Source: JAGVSR01 sp963786675 (lineage in GTDB: Bacteria > Pseudomonadota > Alphaproteobacteria > Rhizobiales > Hyphomicrobiaceae). Taken from it: a stretch of 64,000 nucleotides of DNA. The DNA lies in contig CAWAZY010000003.1 in assembly GCA_963786675.1 (NCBI GenBank), positions 186,001-250,000 on the forward strand, given 5' to 3'. A program made the position numbers and the translations under genes. Positions 26,346 through 34,768 of this stretch are shown in pieces. The notes beneath the pieces are model-generated. The model saw nothing but the letters and a program-made list of their open reading frames with translations, did not search any database and was not told the origin of the DNA. The number at the start of each line of letters is the position of its first letter. Position 1 is the stretch's first letter.

Positions 26346-27139
26346 CGGCTGCCGGCGGCACAAATCACTTGAGCGGCACCGGCCTTTCGGTCCGGCTTGG
26401 CGCACGCACGGTTCTCGACGGGATTTCGTTTGATGCCCGGGCCGGCGAAATCTGGGCCGTCGCGGGTCCCAATGGTGCTGGAAAATCAACACTCCTGCGC
26501 GTATTGGCGGGGCTTCGCGCGCCGGACGCGGGACGGGTCGCGGCCGGCGGCACCGATATGGCCCAACTGGACCGCCGCGCGCGGGGCCGCCGCATTGCCT
26601 ACCTGCCGCAAGACCGGACTGTACATTGGCCGCTCAAGGCCCGCGCTGTGGTGGCCCTGGGGCGGCTACCGCATGGGTCTGGTATTGGTCGCAGTGAGAG
26701 CGAGGATGATCGCCGTCTGATCGATGCAGCTCTGATGGCGACGGATTCGTCCGCGCTTGCGGATCGCAAAATTTCAGAGTTGTCCGGCGGCGAGCGGGCG
26801 CGCGTGCTGATCGCGCGGGCACTTGCCCAGGATGCAGGCATCCTTCTGGCTGATGAACCGGCAGCGGGGCTCGATCCCGGACATGCGCTCGCTTTGTTTG
26901 AAACATTCCGCCGCCTCGCCGCCGAAGGGCGGACGGTGATCGTCGCGTTGCACGACTTGTCCCTCGCGCTGCGCTATTGTTCGCATGCCCTTCTGTTGAA
27001 GGCAGGACACATTGCGGCATCTGGTCCGACCAGCGACGTTTTGACCGAGGCTGCAATTGCGCATGTCTACGGCGTTTCGGTGCGCATCGGACACATGGAA
27101 GGTATTCCGTTGGTGCTGCCCGTCTCACCGTTGACATGA
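26342..27139 (+). CDS. btuD: Cobalamin ABC transporter ATP-binding protein
   Basis: The 265-residue ATPase has Walker A GPNGAGKSTLLR (residues ~43-54), Q-loop YLPQDRTVHW, signature LSGGERARVLIARAL, Walker B ILLADEP and the switch histidine in IVALHDLSLAL. This is the BtuD/FhuC/HemV type that powers import through BtuC. ATG 26342 overlaps the btuC stop. It ends the riboswitch-controlled unit. The next plus-strand gene (patatin) starts 82 bases later. Confidence 0.94.
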   Translation: MTAAGGTNHLSGTGLSVRLGARTVLDGISFDARAGEIWAVAGPNGAGKSTLLRVLAGLRAPDAGRVAAGGTDMAQLDRRARGRRIAYLPQDRTVHWPLKARAVVALGRLPHGSGIGRSESEDDRRLIDAALMATDSSALADRKISELSGGERARVLIARALAQDAGILLADEPAAGLDPGHALALFETFRRLAAEGRTVIVALHDLSLALRYCSHALLLKAGHIAASGPTSDVLTEAAIAHVYGVSVRIGHMEGIPLVLPVSPLT

Positions 27140-27220
27140 TACGGTCAGGCTCTTGCGACAAGGTTGGAACATTCGGATCGTGAGATCCGCTTTCCAAAAC
27201 ATCTCGGGGGCATCTGTCGC

Positions 27221-28372
27221 GTGGAACTCATCCGTCGCAGAAAGCGAATAAATTTGGCATTGCAGGGCGGAGGCACTCATGGAGCCTTCACCTGGGGTGT
27301 CATCGACCGCCTTCTTGAAGAAGATCGCCTCAAGATCGGCTGGGTCAGCGCGACCAGCGCCGGCGCCATCAATGCCGCTGCGCTCGCCGCCGGTCTTGCC
27401 ACCGGCAACCGCGAAGCCGCGCGCGACAAGCTGCGTGAGGTCTGGCACGCCGTGGCCAAAGCTGGCGTGCCCGATTTGCTGCGCCTCAATCCCGTGCTGT
27501 TCACGTTGAGCCGCTCCGCGCCGCTGGCGCATCTGGCCAGCCTCTGGTCGCCTTACGAATTCAATCCGCTGGGGTTCGATCCGCTGCGGCGGCTTCTGAC
27601 CGAGACCATCGATTTCGAATTGATCCGCACCAAGTCTCCGGTCGAGCTCCTGATCGCGGCGACCGAAGTGGCGACGGGCGAAGCGCGCCTGTTCCGCCGC
27701 GAGGAACTCACCGTCGATGCAATTCTGGCATCGGCCTGCTTGCCCGCATTGCATCACGCGGTCGAAATCGACGGCGTGGCGTACTGGGACGGCGGGTTTT
27801 CGGCCAATCCGGATCTCGTCACGCTGGCCATGGAAAGTCCGGTGGCCGATACGCTGATCGTCCAGCTCTCTCCGTTGACGAAGGAAGGGCTGCCGACGGG
27901 CGCGCGCGAAATCCAGGCGCATGTCAACAGGCTGACGTTCAATGCACCGCTGATCCGCGATGTGGAGATCATCGAGACGGCGCGCGAAGCCATGCATGGC
28001 GTGGTGCGCTCGCGGTTTTCAAGGCTGCGTCCGCTGGCGCAACATCGCTTCCATCTCGTCGAGGCTGCGCCCTACACCGGCGTTCTCTCCGAGGACACAA
28101 AGATGAATCCTGATATGGCCTTGCTGACGCACCTGCGTGAAGCTGGGCGCGCGGAGGCCGGCAAGTGGCTCGCGCGGCACTGTGTTGATATCGGCCGCCG
28201 GTCCACCGTCGATCTTCGGTCGCACTTCCAGGCTGTGCGAACGGGCCGTCCGGCGCGCATTACGGCTATAAAAGCCGGTCATGAGCCTGCGGCGGTTACG
28301 TCGAAGTCGGGGAATGATCCCGGTCCCGGCGGCGAACCCATCGCCGAGCCGCGCCGCGCGACTGGCAGCTAG
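27221..28372 (+). CDS. Patatin-like phospholipase
   Basis: The 383-residue protein has the patatin features: oxyanion-hole loop LALQGGGTHGAFTWG, nucleophile elbow SATSAGAINA and the dyad aspartate in YWDGGFSANPD. The catalytic Ser and Asp are present. The elbow reads ATSAG where G-x-S-x-G is usual, so the first glycine is alanine. It should hydrolyse acyl groups of lipids. A GTG at 27221 preceded by TCGGGGG is preferred. The TTG at 27164 in the same frame would add an unconserved leader. The last 50 residues are low-complexity. It follows btuD on the same strand, with no functional link seen. Confidence 0.85.
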   Translation: MELIRRRKRINLALQGGGTHGAFTWGVIDRLLEEDRLKIGWVSATSAGAINAAALAAGLATGNREAARDKLREVWHAVAKAGVPDLLRLNPVLFTLSRSAPLAHLASLWSPYEFNPLGFDPLRRLLTETIDFELIRTKSPVELLIAATEVATGEARLFRREELTVDAILASACLPALHHAVEIDGVAYWDGGFSANPDLVTLAMESPVADTLIVQLSPLTKEGLPTGAREIQAHVNRLTFNAPLIRDVEIIETAREAMHGVVRSRFSRLRPLAQHRFHLVEAAPYTGVLSEDTKMNPDMALLTHLREAGRAEAGKWLARHCVDIGRRSTVDLRSHFQAVRTGRPARITAIKAGHEPAAVTSKSGNDPGPGGEPIAEPRRATGS

Positions 28373-28378
28373 CACTTG

Positions 28379-29164
28379 TCACGGCAAGGCGAGCCGCGCG
28401 TAGCCTTCCGATACGGTTTCATCCAGGACGCGCTTGTATCCGGCGTGCGCCGCATGCGACGGCGCGATCTCGCCCAAGGGCGCCGATTTGAAATCCGTGC
28501 GCTTCAGGTAAGCTATGGGCGCGGAGACCGGGACGAAGTAGCGCCCCTGCTTGTTCAGCGTTGTGATGAGCCCACGCATTTCGCCCGCGTTGTCGAGCTG
28601 CGAGACGAGCACCATGCGCATGGCGCCCTTGGTGAGCGACACGAGGTGAATGAACATCGACGACGACGGAATGTAGAGGCGGCCCCGATGTGAGAAGGGC
28701 TGGTCGGGCCGGTCGCGTTCTTCGAACAGCAGCGAAGGCCATTCCGGGTCCCAGATGATATCGGTGCGGAAGGCCACGATGGTTTGCGGATTGGCAAAGG
28801 CCGGGCGCAGGGTCAGGTAGCTGCCGATGTAATGGTCGACGCCCGCCCGTGTATAGGCGCCCATGTAGACGGGCGCCACAACGCCGCCTTCGCCCTTAAG
28901 ATCCATCGGCTGAGCGGTCGTCATGGCGCCGGACCACAATTCCTTCACACGCTGGAAATCGAGCCCCAGGACCATGCAGACGTCGAACAGTGTCTGGTCG
29001 CGCACCGCGCGTCCGCCGAGCAGGTTCTGAATGGTCTTCTCGTGACACTCAGCGGCGTCGGCCAGTTCGACCTGGGTCATCTTCTTTTCGACGAGTGCCG
29101 TGCGCAGCATCTGGACCGCGGCGCTCCGGTCGGCGCGGGACGGGGCAGTTTTGTCGGAGGCCAT
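28379..29164 (-). CDS. XRE family transcriptional regulator with unknown C-terminal domain
   Basis: The 261-residue protein has an XRE helix-turn-helix at residues ~18-70 (MTQVELADAAECHEKTIQNLL, VRDQTLFDVCMVLGL). About 190 residues follow with a beta-rich pattern (YIGSYLTLRPAFANPQTIVAF, RLYIPSSSMFIHLVSL, MRMVLVSQLDN) that I do not recognise and that could be a sensor domain. The start ATG 29164 gives a short charged lead. It ends seven bases from the convergent patatin stop. A membrane-protein gene lies upstream on the same strand, 71 bases away. Confidence 0.8.
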   Translation of the reverse strand: MASDKTAPSRADRSAAVQMLRTALVEKKMTQVELADAAECHEKTIQNLLGGRAVRDQTLFDVCMVLGLDFQRVKELWSGAMTTAQPMDLKGEGGVVAPVYMGAYTRAGVDHYIGSYLTLRPAFANPQTIVAFRTDIIWDPEWPSLLFEERDRPDQPFSHRGRLYIPSSSMFIHLVSLTKGAMRMVLVSQLDNAGEMRGLITTLNKQGRYFVPVSAPIAYLKRTDFKSAPLGEIAPSHAAHAGYKRVLDETVSEGYARLALP

Positions 29165-29235
29165 CGAGCGGATCTTTCAGGCGGGCGATAACGACTTGCG
29201 GGAACTTACCGCTTCTTGCCGCGCCGCGCCAAGGG

Positions 29236-30156
29236 TCATTCGCTGGTCGTGGTTTCCGCCGTGGGTGCCAGTTTCCGGTAGGCCATGGAGAGAAAGGTCA
29301 CCACCACCATGCCGGCAACGAAGAAAATCGCCTCCAGGGCCACAGCTTCGCGCACGTAGCCGGCGCGGGACGTATCGTCCGCCAGCCCGACGATGGAGAA
29401 CCACGTCAACGTCAGCACCAGTGGCATGCTTAGGCAGACGATCCCGCCGAGATACAGTCTCCAGAAAAAGCCACGTGTCGCGCGCCAGCTGTGGGCCAGG
29501 CCGAAATGCCGGTTCGACGTGGCGATGGCGGGCAGGAGCAGTGCGAGCCGCGTGGGCACGAAACTTAAAGCCGCCAGTGGTCCGATGATGATGGCGGCCG
29601 CGCCCGCGATTAGGATGAGTGCCGGAATCCAGCCGGAACCGCCGTCGCCGTCCGCGCCGTCTTCACCTTCGCCGTCCAAGGCCTCTGGTGCACTGGCCTC
29701 CGGCAGCGCCGCACTGAGCGCGCCGCCCTCCACCTCTGTGCTGCCTTCGATCAAGGCAGTGAACAGGAAGATCGGTGCGAGCACGGCCGCGAACATAATC
29801 ACGGCGACATTGAAGTAAGCCAGAACTTCATTGACGAAGCCGCCAAGGCGGCCGGGCGTCACGAACTCGCCTCGTAGCAAGAGACGGTGCCAGGGCACCG
29901 CGATGCATGCCCCAAGTATCATCGAGACCAGGGCCGGTACGAACAGCATGGTCCAAGAGCCAAAATAGCCCTGTTCCACGGCTGCGCGCTCCAGCGGCCA
30001 CAGGACCCAGTTCAAGACCGCCGCGGAGGCGACGATCAGCACGCCCCACAGCCATCCGATCCGCGCCAGGGATCCAATGTTCTCAATGGTGATGACATGC
30101 GCATCGATGACGGTGCGCCAGAACGGAAACAGGGAACGGGTGGGTTCGGGCGCCAT
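29236..30156 (-). CDS. Multi-pass membrane protein of unknown function
   Basis: The 306-residue protein has about six or seven transmembrane helices: IGWLWGVLIVASAAVLNWVLW, WTMLFVPALVSMILGACIAV, AVIMFAAVLAPIFLFTALI, WIPALILIAGAAAIIIGPLA, GGIVCLSMPLVLTLTW and EAIFFVAGMVVVTFLSMAY. An acidic low-complexity loop (EALDGEGEDGADGDGGSG) sits between helices 3 and 4. It starts at an ATG with the helix-free lead MAPEPTRSLFPFWRTV. No transporter motif is recognised. Confidence 0.75.
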   Translation of the reverse strand: MAPEPTRSLFPFWRTVIDAHVITIENIGSLARIGWLWGVLIVASAAVLNWVLWPLERAAVEQGYFGSWTMLFVPALVSMILGACIAVPWHRLLLRGEFVTPGRLGGFVNEVLAYFNVAVIMFAAVLAPIFLFTALIEGSTEVEGGALSAALPEASAPEALDGEGEDGADGDGGSGWIPALILIAGAAAIIIGPLAALSFVPTRLALLLPAIATSNRHFGLAHSWRATRGFFWRLYLGGIVCLSMPLVLTLTWFSIVGLADDTSRAGYVREAVALEAIFFVAGMVVVTFLSMAYRKLAPTAETTTSE

Positions 30157-30285
30157 GCCATGCCTGGGAAAGACTGCGATGGCGCTAGGCTAGACCGATT
30201 TGATGACTTGCGGAAAGGGGCGGCGGAAAGTGGCGGCACATGCGTTGCTGGCGGTGCGCCTGTGCCGGTGTCCGCTTGGAATGAG

Positions 30286-30744
30286 TTAGCGATCCAGGAC
30301 GACCAGCCGGACCGGGGCCAATCCCTTTTGGCGCATGCCAAGTTCGTCGGCCGCAGCTTCGGAGACGTCGATGACGCGACCCGGCTTGAACGGCCCCCGG
30401 TCGTTGATGCGCACTACGGTCTTGCGCCCGTTGCCCAGATTGATGACCTCGACCTTGGTGCCAAACGGGAGCGTGGGGTGGGCGGCCGTCATGGCGCGCT
30501 TGTCGAACACTTCCCCCGACGCCGTCATCTGTTCCTGCCAATAGTACGAGGCAATGCCGTCGATGGCGTGGGCGCGCGCCTTGCCCTTCGCAGCCGTGGG
30601 CTGTCCGCTGATGCTGCCGGTGGTCACCGGCGCGGCGATCACCTGGGTCTGCCATCCGGGAGACGTTTCATTGGCGGTGCCGGGGTCGGGTAGAGCCAGC
30701 GCGCCGAGGGTGACCGCGAAGATGGCCGTAAGGAAGCGAAGCAT
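30286..30744 (-). CDS. RlpA-like (double-psi beta-barrel) septal ring family protein, copy 1
   Basis: The 152-residue product has a signal peptide (LRFLTAIFAVTLGALALP) and a C-terminal DPBB domain: IASYYWQEQMTASGEVFDKRAMTAAHPTLPFGT in parts, VEVINLGNGRKTVVRINDRGPF and the GRVIDVSEAAADELGM block. RlpA proteins are peptidoglycan lytic transglycosylases or peptidoglycan binders at the septum. This copy has no SPOR domain. The ATG at 30744 starts the signal peptide directly. A second, closely similar domain is encoded 130 bases upstream on the same strand. Confidence 0.88.
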   Translation of the reverse strand: MLRFLTAIFAVTLGALALPDPGTANETSPGWQTQVIAAPVTTGSISGQPTAAKGKARAHAIDGIASYYWQEQMTASGEVFDKRAMTAAHPTLPFGTKVEVINLGNGRKTVVRINDRGPFKPGRVIDVSEAAADELGMRQKGLAPVRLVVLDR

Positions 30745-30807
30745 GCTGCCACTCGAAATGGGTTGAGGACCTCGCCTAGGCCGATTCGGCGGCGTTAGAA
30801 AGGCGAA

Positions 30808-30836
30808 GGCGGAGACTGCGTTCCGCAATCTCCGCC
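30808..30836 (-). terminator. Hairpin downstream of the second rlpA-like gene
   Basis: GGCGGAGA (30808-30815) pairs with TCTCCGCC (30829-30836), continued by TGCG/CGCA inside. It lies about 39 bases after the stop of the gene at 30875. The minus-strand T-tract is weak, so it may attenuate rather than end transcription. Confidence 0.5.
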
Positions 30837-30874
30837 CCAGCTCACAATCTTATTTTTCTCGAACTCTTGAGAGT

Positions 30875-31426
30875 TCAGCCGCGGCCGAGAACGGCGACCG
30901 AAACCGGTGCCACGCCCGAAGCCGTCATGCCCACCTGCTTGGCAGCAGCCTTCGACAGATCGATGATGCGGCCCTTGATGTAGGGACCACGATCGTTGAT
31001 CGTAACGACGACCGAGCGGCCATTGTTGCGGTTGGTCACGCGGACCTTGGTGCCGAACGGCAGCGTCTTGTGGGCCGCCGTCATGGCGTTCGGGTTGAAC
31101 CAGCCGCCGGAGGCTACGCGCTGGGGCTGCCAGTAGTAGGATGCCATGCCCGAGTAGCTGCCACCGGAAGCTGCCGTCGAGTAAGACTTCTTGGACTTCT
31201 TGGCGGCGTACTTTTTCTTGGTGGAGGGCTTGGCGTAAGCCGACTTCTTGTAGGCCTTCTTAGAGGCGGTCTTGTTCCAGGCCTTGGAGGCGTGGGCCTT
31301 CTTGAGCGACTTCGCCGAGCCGCAGGACGGGGCCGGGCCCATGCACTCCCAAGCGGCGCTAGCCGGGCGAAGGTCCGAAAAGCCGACGGCGAGCATCGCC
31401 ACGGCAGCAGCAAACAGAATGCGCAT
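30875..31426 (-). CDS. RlpA-like septal ring family protein, copy 2, with Lys/Ser/Ala-rich linker
   Basis: The 183-residue product has a signal peptide (LFAAAVAMLAVGFSDLRPASA) and a short Cys pair (ECMGPAPSCG). A strongly basic linker follows (residues ~45-95, KKAYKKSAYAKPSTKKKYAAKK), then a complete DPBB domain (MASYYWQPQRVASGGWFNPNAMTAAH in parts, VRVTNRNNGRSVVVTINDRGPYI, IIDLSKAAAKQVGM). Basic residues suggest ionic binding to the cell wall. The ATG at 31426 begins the signal peptide. It shares about half its domain residues with copy 1, so the pair looks like a tandem duplication. Confidence 0.88.
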   Translation of the reverse strand: MRILFAAAVAMLAVGFSDLRPASAAWECMGPAPSCGSAKSLKKAHASKAWNKTASKKAYKKSAYAKPSTKKKYAAKKSKKSYSTAASGGSYSGMASYYWQPQRVASGGWFNPNAMTAAHKTLPFGTKVRVTNRNNGRSVVVTINDRGPYIKGRIIDLSKAAAKQVGMTASGVAPVSVAVLGRG

Positions 31427-31972
31427 CTCACATCTCCATTTCATCGGGCGGCCTGTTTCAGGTCGCCGGCACGTGCAAGGTCGCGGGGCTCGATGAGCCG
31501 CTCTCCTTCCCCCGCCGAACCGGGCCCGCTCGCGGCGGGTCTTACGGTCGGTCAGCAAGAAGCCTTGCGCACCGGTTGAGAGGGAACCTGAACGTGGAAC
31601 CAGAAGACCCTCGGACGCCGACATTGTTTCGGGGGCAACTCGCGCCACCCCCGTCTGGTCCGCGGAACCAACACTGCAGCGCACAAATGGTCAAGACGTC
31701 CCAATGAACAGCGTACAGAAAAAGCGCTTTAAAACGCTGAATTCTAGCGTGTTTTCAGGGATGGGAAGATTTGGTGGCGCGACGGCACGTCGCACAACCA
31801 ACGTCTGAGTTGATCGTCTGAAACATTTGAAAATATGTCGAGAAAGCGGCACGTATGTGACGATGCTGCGATGCAGCAATTGCCGTTGTCGGAGTTTTGC
31901 CAAGCGGCAGGGTGACATAGCGCTGTCGTCCAGACCGGTTTAGACAGGCCTTCCCAATTTCCAGGAGAAAAC
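31427..31972. other. Divergent intergenic region between rlpA copy 2 and chrA
   Basis: The 546 bases hold no convincing gene. ACGCT (31734-31738) and AGCGT (31746-31750) form a small hairpin flanked by AAAA and TTTT, which could terminate transcription in either direction. The promoters of both flanking genes should lie here, but no clear -35/-10 pair stands out. Confidence 0.5.
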
Positions 31973-33280
31973 ATGGCCGCCGCTGGCGTCGTCCCTCAAC
32001 CCACGCGGTCGGAAGCCTTTCAAGTCTGGGCCCGCATCGGTTTGCTGTCGTTTGGCGGCCCAGCCGGTCAAATCGCGCTCATGCATCGCGTTCTGGTCGA
32101 TGAAAAGCGCTGGATCGATGATGATACATTTTTAGGTGGCCTGAACTTCTGCATGCTGCTGCCTGGACCGGAAGCCATGCAACTCGCCACCTATGTCGGC
32201 TGGCGTCTTCATGGCGTCGGCCGGCGGACTGATGGCTGGGCCTGCTGTTCGTCCTGCCCGGTGCCGCACTCATGCTGGCGCTCGCTCTTGCCTACGCAGC
32301 CTTCGGATCGGTGCCCATTGCTGAAGCCCTGTTCCTCGGCATCAAGGCCGCGGTCCTCGCCATCGTCGTCCAGGCCCTGCTGCGCATCGCGTCGAAGGCG
32401 TTGAAAGGCCCCAGTCGATCTTGGGATCGCGGCGGCCGCTTTTCTGGCGCTGTTTCTCGGCGGTGTGCCGTTTCCCATCATTGTGTTGGCGGCAGCCTTC
32501 TTCGGGTGGTGGCGAGCGCGCGGCGGCCCCGTTGCCTCCGCGCCCATACTGCAGCCCATCGCGATGGCCGATACGCTCCGGACGATCATCACTTGGGCCG
32601 CGATCTGGGTGGTGCCGCTGCTTGCCGTGGCACTGGTCTTCGGCGCCGATCATGTGCTTGCACAGTTGGCGCTTCTCTATTCGAAGCTGGCGGTCGTCAC
32701 GTTCGGCGGTGCCTACGCTGTTCTGACCTACCTCGCCCAAGAGATTGTCGAGACCTATCGCTGGCTATCACCGGGCGAAATGCTCGACGCGCTGGGTCTG
32801 GCGGAGACGACGCCCGGGCCATTGATCCTCGTCACGGAATTCGTGGGGGTTCTGGCCGCGTACCGTCATGGCGGTGGCCCGCCCGCATTGATGGGGCTAC
32901 TCGGCGGTGTGGTGACGCTGTGGGCAACATTCGCGCCCTGCTTTTTGTGGATTTTCGCCGGTGCGCCCTATATCGCGCGCCTCAATGCCATGCCGCAGCT
33001 CAAGTCCGCGCTGGCCGCGATTACGGCGGCGGTGGTCGGCGTCATTCTCAATTTGACGGTCTGGTTCTCGCTGCATGTCCTGTTCGGCCGCGTCGATCGC
33101 GTCGCTGCTGGACCGCTGAGCGTGGATGTCCCCGATCTGGCCACATGGCGCGGCGACGCGTTTGCGCTTGCCATTCTGGCCGCGCTTCTCCTGTTCGTCG
33201 CCAAACGCGGTATTGGCGTCACGCTTGCGGTGACGGGCGCTGTGGCGCTCGCCTGGCACGGGTTGGCGGCGCAAGGGTGA
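31973..33280 (+). pseudogene. chrA: Chromate efflux transporter ChrA, frameshifted three times as sequenced
   Basis: The pieces join into one CHR-family protein of about 435 residues. First comes FQVWARIGLLSFGGPAGQIALMH and LNFCMLLPGPEAMQLATYVGW. A short segment around 32205-32240 reads AGGLMAG. Then LLFVLPGAALMLALALAYAAFG follows, and from 32402 the second half with FGGAYAVLTYL and LAETTPGPLILVTEF. The frame changes near 32219, 32240 and 32412, each like one extra base in a G/C run, and the third restores the original frame. ChrA exports chromate by a proton-coupled mechanism. All family landmarks are present outside the breaks, so the gene is probably intact in the cell. Confidence 0.85.
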
Positions 33281-33314
33281 GGCCGCGCAAGGTGCCGCCC
33301 CAGATTCGCCGGGC

Positions 33315-34288
33315 TCAGAGCCAGCCCTTGCGGCGGAAATAGACGTAAGGGATGACAGCGGCGAGGACCATCAGGCCGAGCGCCAACGGGTAGCCCCAGG
33401 TCCATTCGAGTTCGGGCATGTGGCGGAAGTTCATGCCGTAGATGGACGCCACGAGTGTGGGCGGCATCAGCATCACGGCCATCACTGAAAACAGTTTGAT
33501 GATCTGGTTCTGCTCGGTGGAGATCATGCCGAGCGTCGCTTCCAACAGAAAACCGATGCGGTTGGTAAGAAACCGCGTGTGCTCCATCAGGGAGAGGATA
33601 TCGCGCTGAGCAATATCTATTCTCTGCATGACGCGGGTATCGACGTTGCGCTCGCGCGCCGTATCACGGAAAAAATGCAGCGTCCTGTCGAGCGAGGTGG
33701 AGCTTTCTAAAACGCGGCTGACGAGATCGCCCTCCTTGCCGGTTTGCCTGAGCAGGACATCAAGCCGGCGCGAAGCATCCCGGCGCGCACTCTTCAGGTT
33801 GAAGACATTATGCGTGAGTTTATCCACCTCGTCTTGGATGCGCTCGATCAAGTCAGCGGTGCGCTGAATGAAGGTTTCCAGGAGGCCGATCATCAACGCG
33901 GCTCCGGAATTGCAAGCCACCGCCCCCCGCTCGGCGCGGGCGGCGAGCATCCGGAATGATTTCGGCTCGACGTAGCGAACGGTGATGAGCTTGTTGTCTT
34001 TCAAAATGAATGTGACGGTTGAAGAGGTCGGGATCGGATCTTCGATGTTGTGGACGATGAACGCCGTCATGAACGTCGCCGCCGTCTTCCTCGTAGAACC
34101 GGCTTGAGGCCTCGATCTCGCGGACTTCGGCCCGGGTCGGAACATCGATACCAAGTGATTTTTCGATGAGGTCCTCTTCCTCCGGTGTCGGATGGACGAG
34201 ATCGATCCAGACCGCATCCGGCCCGGGAGCCCCGGCATCGGGCACGCGCGATCAGTGCGCCGTTCGCGAATTGGTAGACGTTCATCAT
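33315..34288 (-). pseudogene. corA: Magnesium/divalent cation transporter CorA, frameshifted twice as sequenced
   Basis: The N-terminus reads MMNVYQFANGALIA, then in a second frame PGPDAVWIDLVHPTPEEEDLIEKSLGI and IEASSRFYEED. A third frame carries TFMTAFIVHNIEDP through to the two C-terminal transmembrane helices. The pore signature YGMNF (in VASIYGMNFRHMPEL) and PYVYFRRKGWL are intact. Breaks are near 34246 and 34083, each like one extra base in GC-rich repeats. Joined length is about 320 residues, normal for CorA. It imports Mg2+ (also Co/Ni). ATG 34288 (with GAGG upstream) and 34285 are both possible starts. Convergent with chrA. Confidence 0.85.
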
Positions 34289-34471
34289 TGCCGGAACCTC
34301 ATGCTATACTGCTCGGGTGATGCAACCCTTGCCCGCTGTCAACGAATACCTTTCGGCGGACTGGACCAGTGTCGGAATATAGGGCCTTGAACATGACATT
34401 GGGGATGGCCCTCGTCTCCTGACGCTCCACTATGTTAGACCGCTACGCCCACTGAGAGAGAGGATCGTTCC

Positions 34472-34768
34472 ATGACCCGCACACTCGTGTTGAGCACCAT
34501 TCTGGCAGCGGTCTGGGCAGTCCCGGCCGCGGCGGCCATCGATTGCCGCAACGGCTATCAGTTGGTGCAAGGAAACCTGCTCGCCACGCCCTATTGTCAG
34601 GATAAGCTTCTGGCCGAGGTTGCGCGCCAGTATGGGGCGGGCGCATCGTTCGCCGAGATCCGCGACAACCCCAATACGAAGCGGGATGTCTGCCGGCTCG
34701 TCGGCCGCGATATCCGCGTTTATGAAAATTGTCAGACGGTCAATCCGAGCGGCCGCCGCGGGTTCTAG
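34472..34768 (+). CDS. Small secreted protein with four cysteines
   Basis: The 98-residue product has a signal peptide (LVLSTILAAVWAVPAAAA) and a 76-residue mature part with cysteines in DCRNGYQ, PYCQDKL, DVCRLV and ENCQTV. These could form two disulfides. Between them lies EVARQYGAGASFAEIRDNP. No family is recognised, although similar short secreted proteins occur in Rhizobiales. A GAGAGAGG ribosome-binding site precedes the ATG. Its TAG stop overlaps the stop of meaB on the other strand (34765-34768). Confidence 0.75.
   Translation: MTRTLVLSTILAAVWAVPAAAAIDCRNGYQLVQGNLLATPYCQDKLLAEVARQYGAGASFAEIRDNPNTKRDVCRLVGRDIRVYENCQTVNPSGRRGF

Noticed and set aside
31973..33280. Programmed ribosomal frameshifting in chrA (and other split genes)
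   Set aside because: There is no common slippery heptamer or downstream structure, and the breaks are scattered over unrelated genes. Base errors fit better.
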